Assembly: GCA_047602645.1 (NCBI GenBank)
Contig: JASGGU010000001.1
Coordinates: 124,001 to 188,000 of the forward strand
Origin: JAEYFP01 sp047602645
GTDB lineage: Bacteria; Bacillota; Clostridia; Lachnospirales; Lachnospiraceae
Direction of reading: 5' to 3'
Length of the DNA: 64,000 nucleotides
The position numbers and the translations under genes were made by a program. The notes under the pieces were generated by a model. It saw only the letters and a program-made list of their open reading frames with translations, did no database searches and had not been told where the DNA came from. Below are positions 43,226 through 50,943 of the stretch, in pieces (position 1 is the stretch's first letter; each line of letters opens with the position of its first letter).

Positions 43226-44689
43226 TTATTTTATTTTCCTAATACCGGCCTGTGACCAGGCAATCATTTTTTGGCCATCCGTATCAGAGATCCATCCTTC
43301 TTTGACCTGTGCTTCTACGTATTCTTTGAATTTTTCTAAATAGGAAGCTTCCGATCCGTACAGCATTTTAAACTGATTCCTGGAAAAGTAAGTTATTTTA
43401 CCGCAGATTCCTTCGGGATCCTCCGGATTGCTTGCCAGATAAGAGGCAATGGGAATATCTAAGAACGGAGTTCTTAAACCGCCCTTTGCATTTCCGAATT
43501 GGTCTCTGGTTAATCCGTCCCCGGTGCGGAGCATGGGCTCAATTACCTCAGGAGCCTGTCCGGTTACCGCCCAGACATGCAGTTTTTCAAGGAGACCGCA
43601 GATATAAAACTCTGTAGGAATATCGTTAATTGTTTTGAATAGCCGCGGATCAGAATTTGGCAGTTTTGATCCGGTTTTTTCTATTTCACTGATCGCCGGC
43701 AGAATCGGACATGCGATATCGGTATGGGGTGTGCCCGGTATTTCATAATATCTGCATTTATTATAATCCGAATTTGCATTGGCAACCTTAATGGAAAATA
43801 GGTTTTCCTCCAGAAAATAATGAAACAGGTATAGATCTGCTTCGCTGGATATGCAAATATAAGGAGTGCGGCAGGGGCGTACCTTTCTTGGATACAGCCT
43901 TAAGCCTCCGATCCTATTTTCCTGACGGATTGTTCTTTGAACCAGAGCTCCCACAATGTTCAGATATCCGTCAAACAGCGCCTTGTCGACCGCATCATAT
44001 AGGAAACGGTCAAAGTAGTAGGTATAGGTGTTTAAATATGCGCCGCTCTGACTTTGACCGGACAGATAAATGTAGTCAGCCTGACTGCCGCCCAGACAGT
44101 TATTGCCGTTATTTGTGCGCAGCAGTACTCCGAGCTGACTCAGCATGTCCCAAAACAGCCCCTCCTCGGTGCCGGGCAGAGTCGCGGATCGTGTCACCGA
44201 TGGTGCCTCCGTAATTTCACCGTCAGACCAATTTAAGGATTGGTAGCGCTGATAGTCAAAATTCTTTAGACTTAATACGTTAATTGGCTTGCTCGTAATT
44301 CCTATGTAGGCATGCCCGTTTTCCATACACCACAAGTAATTCCGGTGCCAGAGATCTTCTATATCATATCCCTGTGTCGCGTTCAGTATATCAATATAGA
44401 CTCTTCCTGAAAAACTTTTCATATCAGAAGGTCTGCGGACCAGGATTCTGTTTTTGTACGGAAGCGCCTGCTTTATTAGAACAGGCATATCATTTTCATC
44501 CGTATCGTAAACGTTCGCTTTGCCGTTCAAAAAATATTCTTCTTCTATATAATTGTAATCCTGTAAATGAAATGGTACTTTGCAGTATTCCATAGAGCAG
44601 AAGGGATGTGATTCCTTTGTAACGGGAATCGGGCCCTCCACATAGGGAATTCTGTTTATTGATTCACTGATAATTGCCGATATATTCAT
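43226..44689 (-). CDS. Alpha/beta hydrolase domain protein (Abhydrolase_10-like)
   Basis: The 487-residue protein has no signal peptide. It carries YIYLSGQSQSGAYLNTY, whose S-x-S-G-A turn matches the nucleophile elbow (Ser215 likely), in the manner of the Abhydrolase_10 family (GxSQSG). Later CRTPYICISSEADLYLF and YEIPGTPHTDIACP could supply the acid and the His of the triad. Substrates in this family are poorly known; esterase action on the compound imported by the ABC system is the natural guess. It is the last gene of the leftward operon, 13 bp after the ATPase, with AGGAG before the ATG. Confidence 0.75.
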   Translation of the reverse strand: MNISAIISESINRIPYVEGPIPVTKESHPFCSMEYCKVPFHLQDYNYIEEEYFLNGKANVYDTDENDMPVLIKQALPYKNRILVRRPSDMKSFSGRVYIDILNATQGYDIEDLWHRNYLWCMENGHAYIGITSKPINVLSLKNFDYQRYQSLNWSDGEITEAPSVTRSATLPGTEEGLFWDMLSQLGVLLRTNNGNNCLGGSQADYIYLSGQSQSGAYLNTYTYYFDRFLYDAVDKALFDGYLNIVGALVQRTIRQENRIGGLRLYPRKVRPCRTPYICISSEADLYLFHYFLEENLFSIKVANANSDYNKCRYYEIPGTPHTDIACPILPAISEIEKTGSKLPNSDPRLFKTINDIPTEFYICGLLEKLHVWAVTGQAPEVIEPMLRTGDGLTRDQFGNAKGGLRTPFLDIPIASYLASNPEDPEGICGKITYFSRNQFKMLYGSEASYLEKFKEYVEAQVKEGWISDTDGQKMIAWSQAGIRKIK

Positions 44690-44702
44690 GATTCTGTCGC
44701 TC

Positions 44703-46220
44703 CTATTTAATTGCTGCCCTCATAATTTTTTCTTCAGTCATGGACTCCTTATTGAATTCCCCGGTGATCCGGCCGTTGCTGACTACCAGAATTCTGTCGC
44801 TGATAGACATTAATTCCGGCATATCTGAGGAAACCATAACAATTGAAATTCCATTTTTGACCAGATCGCCCAGAAAAGAATAAATTTCTGCCCTTGCTCC
44901 GACATCGACGCCTTTTGTCGGCTCATCGATAAACAAGATCTTTGGGCTTTTTATGAGCCATTTAGCCAGTACAACTTTTTGCTGATTTCCGCCGGAAAGC
45001 TTGTTAATCATTGTATGAATGGAGGGAGCCTTTATTCTTAATCTGTCAAATACCTTTTGCCCCCATTCATTTTCTTTATTTTTATCTATAAAGGGACCGT
45101 TTTTCATGGGCAGTCCATCCAAATTGGCAAGGAACATATTATCTCTTATGGAAAGCATCCAGACAAAGCCATTGAGTTTTCGTTCTTCGGTCACATATCC
45201 GATACCCGCATTTATTGCATCGGCAGGACTGTCAAGCTTTACTTCAGATCCCTCAATAAATATTTTCTTTGTAACGCCGGATGTTATCTGACCAAACACC
45301 CCTCCTAATATTTCGCTTCTTCCGGCGCCTACCAGACCGCCGATTCCGAGAATCTCGCCCTGCTTAACATGAAAGGAAACATCATTGATGATCTTTTTGC
45401 CCTTGATTGTAGGGTGAGGAACACACAGTCCTTCCACCCGCAGGATTTCTTTGCCGATCTCAGCGTTGATCTTAGGATATAAATTCTCAACCTTGCGCCC
45501 AACCATTTCTTCAATCAGAGTTTTTTCGGTAATCTCTTTGATATTTCGGCAGGAGATTGTCTGTCCGTCGCGCATAACGAGAACCCGGTCGCAGATGCGA
45601 TAGATTTCTTCTAATTTATGGGAGATATAAATACAGGAGATTCCTTGTTTTTTAAGCTCACCCAATATATTCATCAGCCGTTCTACATCATTTCCGGTCA
45701 AAGCAGAGGTGGGCTCGTCCAGCACAAGGATTTTTGGTTTTTTAATATAAGCTCTCATTAATGCAACCATCTGCATCTGTCCGCTGTTGAGGCAGGCGAC
45801 CCTGTCTGTCGGACGAAAATCCAGATGAATATAGTTTAATATCTTTTCCGTTTCCTCGTATAGCTTCTTAAAGTCTACCAGTCCGCCTTGTCCCGGCAGG
45901 TTGCCTAGATACAGATTTTCTGCAATGCTGGAACTTAATACCATATTTATTTCCTGATAAATCATTTCAATACCGTAATTTTGGGCAACAGAGACATTTG
46001 TCAGCTGAATTGGCTCCCCGTTATAATAGATTTCTCCGTCGTAAGAGCCATATGGATAGGTTCCGCTCAGAATTTTCATCAGGGTTGATTTTCCGGCACC
46101 GTTTTCTCCGCAGATACCTAAAATTTCACCCCTTTTCAGCTGTAAGGAGACCTCCTTCAAGGCCAGCACTCCGGGGAATTTTTTTGTAACGCCTTTCATT
46201 TCCAATAATAAGTTCTCCAT
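44703..46220 (-). CDS. Sugar-type ABC importer ATPase (RbsA/MglA/XylG-like, two ATPase domains)
   Basis: The 505-residue protein holds two ABC domains. The first has GENGAGKSTLMKILSG and LVLDEPTSALTGNDV; the second begins near residue 250 with a degenerate Walker A, GLVGAGRSEILGG, and has LSGGNQQKVVLAKWL and LFIDEPTKGVDVGA. This is the hallmark of carbohydrate uptake family 2 ATPases. It energises the permease and binding protein encoded before it. ATG 46220 gives the usual MENLLLEMKGVTKKF start; TTG 46232 is a weaker alternative. Confidence 0.92.
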   Translation of the reverse strand: MENLLLEMKGVTKKFPGVLALKEVSLQLKRGEILGICGENGAGKSTLMKILSGTYPYGSYDGEIYYNGEPIQLTNVSVAQNYGIEMIYQEINMVLSSSIAENLYLGNLPGQGGLVDFKKLYEETEKILNYIHLDFRPTDRVACLNSGQMQMVALMRAYIKKPKILVLDEPTSALTGNDVERLMNILGELKKQGISCIYISHKLEEIYRICDRVLVMRDGQTISCRNIKEITEKTLIEEMVGRKVENLYPKINAEIGKEILRVEGLCVPHPTIKGKKIINDVSFHVKQGEILGIGGLVGAGRSEILGGVFGQITSGVTKKIFIEGSEVKLDSPADAINAGIGYVTEERKLNGFVWMLSIRDNMFLANLDGLPMKNGPFIDKNKENEWGQKVFDRLRIKAPSIHTMINKLSGGNQQKVVLAKWLIKSPKILFIDEPTKGVDVGARAEIYSFLGDLVKNGISIVMVSSDMPELMSISDRILVVSNGRITGEFNKESMTEEKIMRAAIK

Positions 46221-46238
46221 CTTTATCACCAATGCTTT

Positions 46239-47204
46239 CTAAACAGAGCTGCTGAGCTTCTGTCTGTATTTATCTATGGCTACGGAGATCAGCAGAATGA
46301 TTCCAAATATTAAATTTTGCCAGAAACTGTCTATTCGTATCAATACTAAGCCGTTGCTGATAACAGCCAGAAGCAGACATCCTAAAATGCTCCCTATTAC
46401 GGAGCCGCTTCCGCCAAAAAGGCTTGTGCCTCCGATGATTACGGCTGCCATAACTGTTAATTCTGTTCCGGCGCCTGTCGTAGTCTGCGCACTGGCAAAC
46501 CGGGATGCCATTAGTATGCCGACAAAAGCCGCGAAGACGGAAACAAGGATATGTATTTCCTTGCGGCGTCTCCTTACCCTGATTCCGGAAAGCCTTGCTG
46601 TTTCGGGATTTCCTCCGACGGCAAACAGTGAACGTCCGTATTTTGTATAGGAGAGCACCAGCTGATAAAATACCGCGGTTAGAATCGCGAGAATAACGGT
46701 TAAGTAGACTTTGCCAAATATTTTTCCCTGTCCCAGTACTTTGAAAGCTTCTGTAGCTCCGCTTACGGACATGCCCTTTGTAGTAACCGAAACAATACCA
46801 TTTATGGCATATTCGATCCCCAGAGTTACAATTAATGCGGGCAGCTCACAGTCAACAATAATCCATGCTTTAAACATGCCGACTATGGCACCGGCAGCCA
46901 GACCGATCACAATGCATAATACCAGGGGCAGTCCGGCCTTCATTGAGAACATGCAGGCAACACCGCCCAGTGCGGTGACGGCGCCTATGGAGAGATCCAT
47001 ATCGGCAACAATCAGAAGGAGTGTTAAGGGCGCTCCGACAATCAGGTAATAGCTGGTAGTTCTGAAAATATCCATTAAATTATCAAATGCAATAAATGCC
47101 GGATTGATGACTGTTACAATAATACACATAAGAATTAGTGGAAGCAGTGTTCCTATTTCATTTTTTCTTGCTAATGTTTGTATGATATTATTCTGTTTTT
47201 TCAT
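46239..47204 (-). CDS. Sugar-type ABC importer permease (RbsC-like)
   Basis: The 321-residue protein has about ten membrane helices and RbsC-family marks: LLIVADMDLSIGAVTALGG, GNPETARLSGIRVRRRRKEIHILVS (cytoplasmic coupling loop) and AAVIIGGTSLFGGSGSVIGS. Substrates of the family include ribose, galactose, xylose, autoinducer-2 and nucleosides, so the cargo cannot be named. ATG 47204 has GGCGG upstream; an extended in-frame start is unlikely. Confidence 0.92.
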   Translation of the reverse strand: MKKQNNIIQTLARKNEIGTLLPLILMCIIVTVINPAFIAFDNLMDIFRTTSYYLIVGAPLTLLLIVADMDLSIGAVTALGGVACMFSMKAGLPLVLCIVIGLAAGAIVGMFKAWIIVDCELPALIVTLGIEYAINGIVSVTTKGMSVSGATEAFKVLGQGKIFGKVYLTVILAILTAVFYQLVLSYTKYGRSLFAVGGNPETARLSGIRVRRRRKEIHILVSVFAAFVGILMASRFASAQTTTGAGTELTVMAAVIIGGTSLFGGSGSVIGSILGCLLLAVISNGLVLIRIDSFWQNLIFGIILLISVAIDKYRQKLSSSV

Positions 47205-47284
47205 AAAACTCCGCCTTTTAATTTGTATAACAGGACCACCGTATTCTGATCGATGGTCCTGCACGTCAAAATTTAATTTTTCTG

Positions 47285-48325
47285 TTAAAGTCCGCGTGAT
47301 TTCAATAATTCCAAATGTTCCTCAACGTCGTCGGACCTGATCACGATTGTTCCGGAATCATTTGCAAAGGAGGGGGTGTTTCCTTCTTTGATGTCCTTAA
47401 TGTAGTATACCGATTCATACCCCATTTTGTAGAAATCCTGTGCAATGGTGCAGGCAAGCGTCCCGTCTGTAACGTAATTCAGAATTTCCTCGGAATCATC
47501 AATGCCGATAGCAATCAGACGGTCACTTAAATTTTCACTGGAAATATAATTAGCGATTCCTGGGCATCCATATCCGTCCTGGCACACTACTACGTTTAAA
47601 TCAGGATAGCTTTTCAGCAATGCCGCCAGCTTATCTGATGCGATTGCCGCGTCTGAATTGCATTCCTCCTGTATCAGGGTCGCGTCGGGATAGACCTCTT
47701 TAATTGTCTGGCAAAACGCCTCGTACTGCTGATTCTGCGTTTCCGTCTCTAATGTGGTCTGAATGTAGCAGGCGGTGACATGGTCAAAGGAGCTGTATTT
47801 ATCCTCTTTTAAAAACTGCAGAACCGTTTCGGCCTGAGTGACTCCCATGTTGGTCGGATCAGTGCCGATCCAGCAGTTTTGCAGCTGCTCTGTCGTATAA
47901 GTATTGCAGGTAACGACAGGGATATTGCCTGCCATTGCTTTACTTAAAACATCACTTGCCTGATCTGTGTCAAGGATTACGGTAACAATGCCGTCTGCCT
48001 TGTTGGTTACCGCTGTGTCAAGCAGATCAATAACTCCTGTTGTGTCATTAGCTGACGCGGGGGAAGTATATTGCCCTTTCCAGCCCAATTCGGCCAAAGC
48101 ATCCTCAAAGCCCTTCTGCGCTGAGCCCCATGCGACACCTCCGGTCACAATGCTGACGAACATAATATCCGGTGAATCAGACGCAGTCGTCTCCTCATTC
48201 TGTGCAGCCTCCGCAGAAGCGTCGGAGCTGCCGACGCTGTCGGCGCTTTCTTCTTTTCCGCATCCGATTAGAGAAAAGATGACGAATGCCGACATAACAA
48301 TTGCAAAAATCCTTTTTCTTTTCAT
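47285..48325 (-). CDS. Sugar-type ABC substrate-binding lipoprotein (periplasmic-binding family 4)
   Basis: The 346-residue protein has a lipoprotein signal, KRIFAIVMSAFVIFSLIGCG (lipobox Cys at 22), a Ser/Ala/Glu-rich linker and a type I binding fold similar to RbsB: MFVSIVTGGVAWGSAQKGFEDALAELGW, then DGIVTVILDTDQAS and IPVVTCNTY. It captures the ligand for the importer. ATG 48325 follows AGGAGG by 5 bp. It is the first gene of the leftward operon, divergent from the LacI regulator. Confidence 0.9.
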   Translation of the reverse strand: MKRKRIFAIVMSAFVIFSLIGCGKEESADSVGSSDASAEAAQNEETTASDSPDIMFVSIVTGGVAWGSAQKGFEDALAELGWKGQYTSPASANDTTGVIDLLDTAVTNKADGIVTVILDTDQASDVLSKAMAGNIPVVTCNTYTTEQLQNCWIGTDPTNMGVTQAETVLQFLKEDKYSSFDHVTACYIQTTLETETQNQQYEAFCQTIKEVYPDATLIQEECNSDAAIASDKLAALLKSYPDLNVVVCQDGYGCPGIANYISSENLSDRLIAIGIDDSEEILNYVTDGTLACTIAQDFYKMGYESVYYIKDIKEGNTPSFANDSGTIVIRSDDVEEHLELLKSRGL

Positions 48326-48384
48326 ATTCAACCTCCTATAATTAATTTTCAGACGCATTACCGGTCGCGTGCTCTGTGTTTTTG

Positions 48385-48413
48385 ATATTAGCACCATGTT
48401 GATAATAATTCAA
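48385..48413 (-). promoter_or_regulatory. Promoter of the leftward ABC operon
   Basis: Read on the minus strand, TTGAAT (48413-48408) and TAATAT (48390-48385) are 17 bp apart and lie about 60 bp before the binding-protein start codon. The 5' leader contains AGGAGG. Confidence 0.65.
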
Positions 48414-48433
48414 TATGGTAGATTTTTTTTTAC

Positions 48434-48449
48434 TTAATCACTAGTTTTT
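48434..48449. promoter_or_regulatory. Candidate LacI-family operator, copy 1
   Basis: TTAATCACTAGTTTTT lies just upstream of the leftward promoter. The core CACTAGTTT recurs at 48573-48581, near the start of the lacI-type gene, and the two copies bracket the divergent promoter region. Confidence 0.5.
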
Positions 48450-48536
48450 CGAATGGATAATTGTGCAAAATGAACAAAAATAAAATGCATAAAAAATAAT
48501 TCAAAAGAGAATGACGAGCACGCTCTCTTTTTTCGA

Positions 48537-48565
48537 TTGACACACTTGGGGAACTATGGTAAAGT
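48537..48565 (+). promoter_or_regulatory. Promoter of the lacI-type regulator gene
   Basis: TTGACA (48537-48542) and TAAAGT (48560-48565), spacing 17 bp, are close to consensus, 33 bp before the start codon. A hairpin AAAGAGA/TCTCTTT (48504-48530) with flanking A and T runs lies upstream and may block read-through in both directions. Confidence 0.75.
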
Positions 48566-48569
48566 TTGA

Positions 48570-48582
48570 TTAACACTAGTTT
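48570..48582. promoter_or_regulatory. Candidate LacI-family operator, copy 2
   Basis: TTAACACTAGTTT overlaps the expected transcription start of the regulator gene and repeats the core CACTAGTTT seen at 48434-48449. A repressor bound here would shut off its own gene. Confidence 0.5.
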
Positions 48583-48598
48583 GAGGTGAGTTTAGATT

Positions 48599-49624
48599 AT
48601 GATAACACAAAGTAAAATTGCGGAAATGGTCGGTGTTTCAAGGGCGACGGTTGAACGGGTACTAAATAACAGGGGAGATGTGAGCGACGCAACCAGAAAG
48701 AGAGTTCTGGAAATTGCGCAGCTCATGGAATATCGTCCGAATAGAGCCGGGAAAACTTTGGCGATACAGCATAAAAAGCTGAAGATCGGATGTATTATTA
48801 TTCAGGCGGATAATCCCTTTTATGCGGAGCTGAATAAGGGCATACAGGCCAAGGCGGAGGAGTATAAGGCCTACGGTATTGAGATCATTGTTGAGAGTGC
48901 CGTTTTTAAGGCGGAAGAGCAAATAAAAATGATAGATCTGCTCCTGGAGAAATCTATTAATGCGCTGGTCATCCAGCCCGCTAACGAACCGCTGCTGGCA
49001 GATAAATTAAAAGAGGTGGAGGAGCTGGGACTCCCAATCGTTACGGTTAACACGGATCTTCCGGATTATAATTCGTCATTTTGTTATGTGGGCAATGATT
49101 TCTATCTGTGCGGCAGGACGGCTGCCAATCTGATGGAGCTGTTTACAAACGGCATCTGCAGGATCGGAATCATCACCGGCTTTTTCAATGCAAAGTCACA
49201 TTCTGACAGAGTCGATGGCTTCAAAGGGTATATTCAGGATATTCCGGGCATGCGTATTATCGACATTGCCGAGAATCAGGACGATGAGCTGGAATCCTAT
49301 TATGTAACAAAGACTATGCTGGAGCGGCATCCGGAAATTGATGCGATGTTTTTGGTCGCGGGCGGAGTACAGGGAGCCGGCAAGGCGATCAGGGATCTGC
49401 CGGCGCAGAGAAGACCCAGAGTTATTTCGTTTGACGATGTGCTGCCGACGAGGGCGCTTGTAAGGGATGGGATTATTTTGGCCACGATATGCCAGCAGCC
49501 GGTCAGGCAGGGCGAGCTGTCTCTGGAGGTTTTGTTTAATTATCTTGTGGATGATTTGATGCCGGCAAATAATCGGATCTATACGGACATCCAAATAAAA
49601 ATAAAGACTAATATTGACGGCTGA
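48599..49624 (+). CDS. LacI-family transcription regulator
   Basis: The 341-residue protein has an N-terminal LacI helix-turn-helix, TQSKIAEMVGVSRATVERVLNNRG, and the hinge YRPNRAGKTLA, followed by a binding-protein-like domain (KIGCIIIQADNPFYAELNKGI, ALVIQPANEP, VGNDFYLCGRTAANLM). That domain resembles sugar-binding proteins and probably senses the compound carried by the divergent ABC importer. GAGGTGAG lies before the ATG. A clear terminator follows. Confidence 0.9.
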   Translation: MITQSKIAEMVGVSRATVERVLNNRGDVSDATRKRVLEIAQLMEYRPNRAGKTLAIQHKKLKIGCIIIQADNPFYAELNKGIQAKAEEYKAYGIEIIVESAVFKAEEQIKMIDLLLEKSINALVIQPANEPLLADKLKEVEELGLPIVTVNTDLPDYNSSFCYVGNDFYLCGRTAANLMELFTNGICRIGIITGFFNAKSHSDRVDGFKGYIQDIPGMRIIDIAENQDDELESYYVTKTMLERHPEIDAMFLVAGGVQGAGKAIRDLPAQRRPRVISFDDVLPTRALVRDGIILATICQQPVRQGELSLEVLFNYLVDDLMPANNRIYTDIQIKIKTNIDG

Positions 49625-49717
49625 TGCGGGTGAGCGATTGTAAATTTTGTCGGGGGGGGAGCAATATCGGTCATTACATAAATAATAATGCTTATATATA
49701 ATTTAATAATTCACAAA

Positions 49718-49749
49718 GCAGTTCATGAAAAACGCAGAACTGCTTTTTT
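49718..49749 (+). terminator. Rho-independent terminator after the lacI-type gene
   Basis: GCAGTTC (49718-49724) pairs with GAACTGC (49737-49743) and is followed by a run of six T. Confidence 0.85.
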
Positions 49750-49750
49750 A

Positions 49751-49784
49751 TTTGATAGGAAATTCCTACGGATTTCCTATCAAA
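49751..49784. repeat. Dispersed hairpin repeat, copy 1
   Basis: A near-perfect palindrome around the core AGGAAATTCCTACGGATTTC sits directly after the terminator. The same core recurs at 57565-57586, 60522-60553 and 60645-60676. The rest of the 390-bp gap (49785-49934) is AT-rich and shows nothing else that I recognise. Confidence 0.8.
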
Positions 49785-49934
49785 TAAAATAATACCGTGA
49801 TATCTACAGGAAACAATTATCTAATGTTTATTGGCTGGTTTGCAAACTGGATTATTTATTTTACCTAGTATCGGACAGGAAAGTGGCTCAAGGCTAGTTA
49901 CTGAGTGGTATTATCATTTAGGCTTTCATATACA

Positions 49935-49973
49935 GACAACTGTCTTGTCACATGTAAATAAAAGTGGTATACT
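49935..49973 (+). promoter_or_regulatory. nadA promoter with candidate NiaR operator
   Basis: TTGTCA (49945-49950) and TATACT (49968-49973) are 17 bp apart. The inverted repeat GACAACTGTCTTGTC (49935-49949) overlaps the -35, and a further TGTCAAG follows the -10. TGTC/GACA palindromes are the kind of site bound by NiaR, which is encoded at the end of this operon; repression by nicotinate is the expected control. Confidence 0.7.
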
Positions 49974-50014
49974 GTCAAGCAATATATAAAATTTAAAGCA
50001 AAGAGGAGAAGGAA

Positions 50015-50920
50015 ATGTTGTTGCAGGATGAGATACAAAAGTTAAAGGCGGAAAAAAAAGCGGTGATTCTGGCACATTATTATGTGAGTGATGAGGTAAA
50101 AGAAATAGCGGATCATGTGGGCGATTCCTATTATTTGAGCAAGACTGCCGCAGGCACAGAGGCAGAAAGAATCATTCTCTGCGGTGTTTCTTTTATGGCA
50201 GAAAGCGCAAAACTCTTAAACCCGAATAAGCGTGTATTTATGCCGGATGCGTCGGCAGATTGTCCGATGGCCCATATGGCCAGAAAAAATAATGTGCTGC
50301 GTATGAGGGAAGAGCATGAGGATTTGGCGGTGGTGTGCTATATTAATTCGACGGCGGAAATAAAGGCATGCTCGGATGTCTGTGTAACCTCTGCAAATGC
50401 GGTGAAGATTGTAAAAAGATTACCTAATCGGAATCTGTTTTTTATACCGGACGGCAATTTGGGAGCCTATGTCGCAAAGCAGGTACCGGAAAAAAATATG
50501 ATTTTGAATGAAGGCTTCTGTCCGATTCATGCGGCAATCACGTACGAAGAGGTACTTGCGGCAAAGAAGGCGCATCCACAGGCGAAATTCGCCGCGCATC
50601 CGGAATGTACGTGTGAGGTGCTTGAGGAGGCGGATTATATCGGGAGCACGTCCGGTATGATCCGATATGTGACAGAAAGTACTTCAAAAGAATTTATTAT
50701 CGGGACGGAGACCGGAGTTTTTTATGAAATTAAGGGAAAGAATCCTGATAAGCTCTTCTATCCTGTGAATGAAAGGCAGATTTGCACGAATATGAAAAAG
50801 GTCACCTTGGAAAAGGTATTGGAGGTTTTGCAAAAGGAGAACAATGAAATCTTTGTGGAAGAGGAGCTGCGCCTGGCTGCGATGAGACCGCTTAAGCGGA
50901 TGCTGGAACTGGGCGAATAG
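50015..50920 (+). CDS. nadA: Quinolinate synthase
   Basis: The 301-residue protein has the three-fold NadA architecture and the three cysteines that hold its [4Fe-4S] cluster: Cys83 in DASADCPMA, Cys169 in NEGFCPIHA and Cys257 in ERQICTNMK. Other family stretches are VILAHYYVSDEVKEIADHVGDSYYL and CYINSTAEIKA. It condenses iminoaspartate with dihydroxyacetone phosphate to quinolinate in NAD synthesis. Iminoaspartate comes from the NadB part of the next gene, 23 bp downstream. GAGGAGAAGG precedes the ATG. Confidence 0.96.
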   Translation: MLLQDEIQKLKAEKKAVILAHYYVSDEVKEIADHVGDSYYLSKTAAGTEAERIILCGVSFMAESAKLLNPNKRVFMPDASADCPMAHMARKNNVLRMREEHEDLAVVCYINSTAEIKACSDVCVTSANAVKIVKRLPNRNLFFIPDGNLGAYVAKQVPEKNMILNEGFCPIHAAITYEEVLAAKKAHPQAKFAAHPECTCEVLEEADYIGSTSGMIRYVTESTSKEFIIGTETGVFYEIKGKNPDKLFYPVNERQICTNMKKVTLEKVLEVLQKENNEIFVEEELRLAAMRPLKRMLELGE

Positions 50921-50943
50921 ACCGGAAATGAGGGATTTAATTT

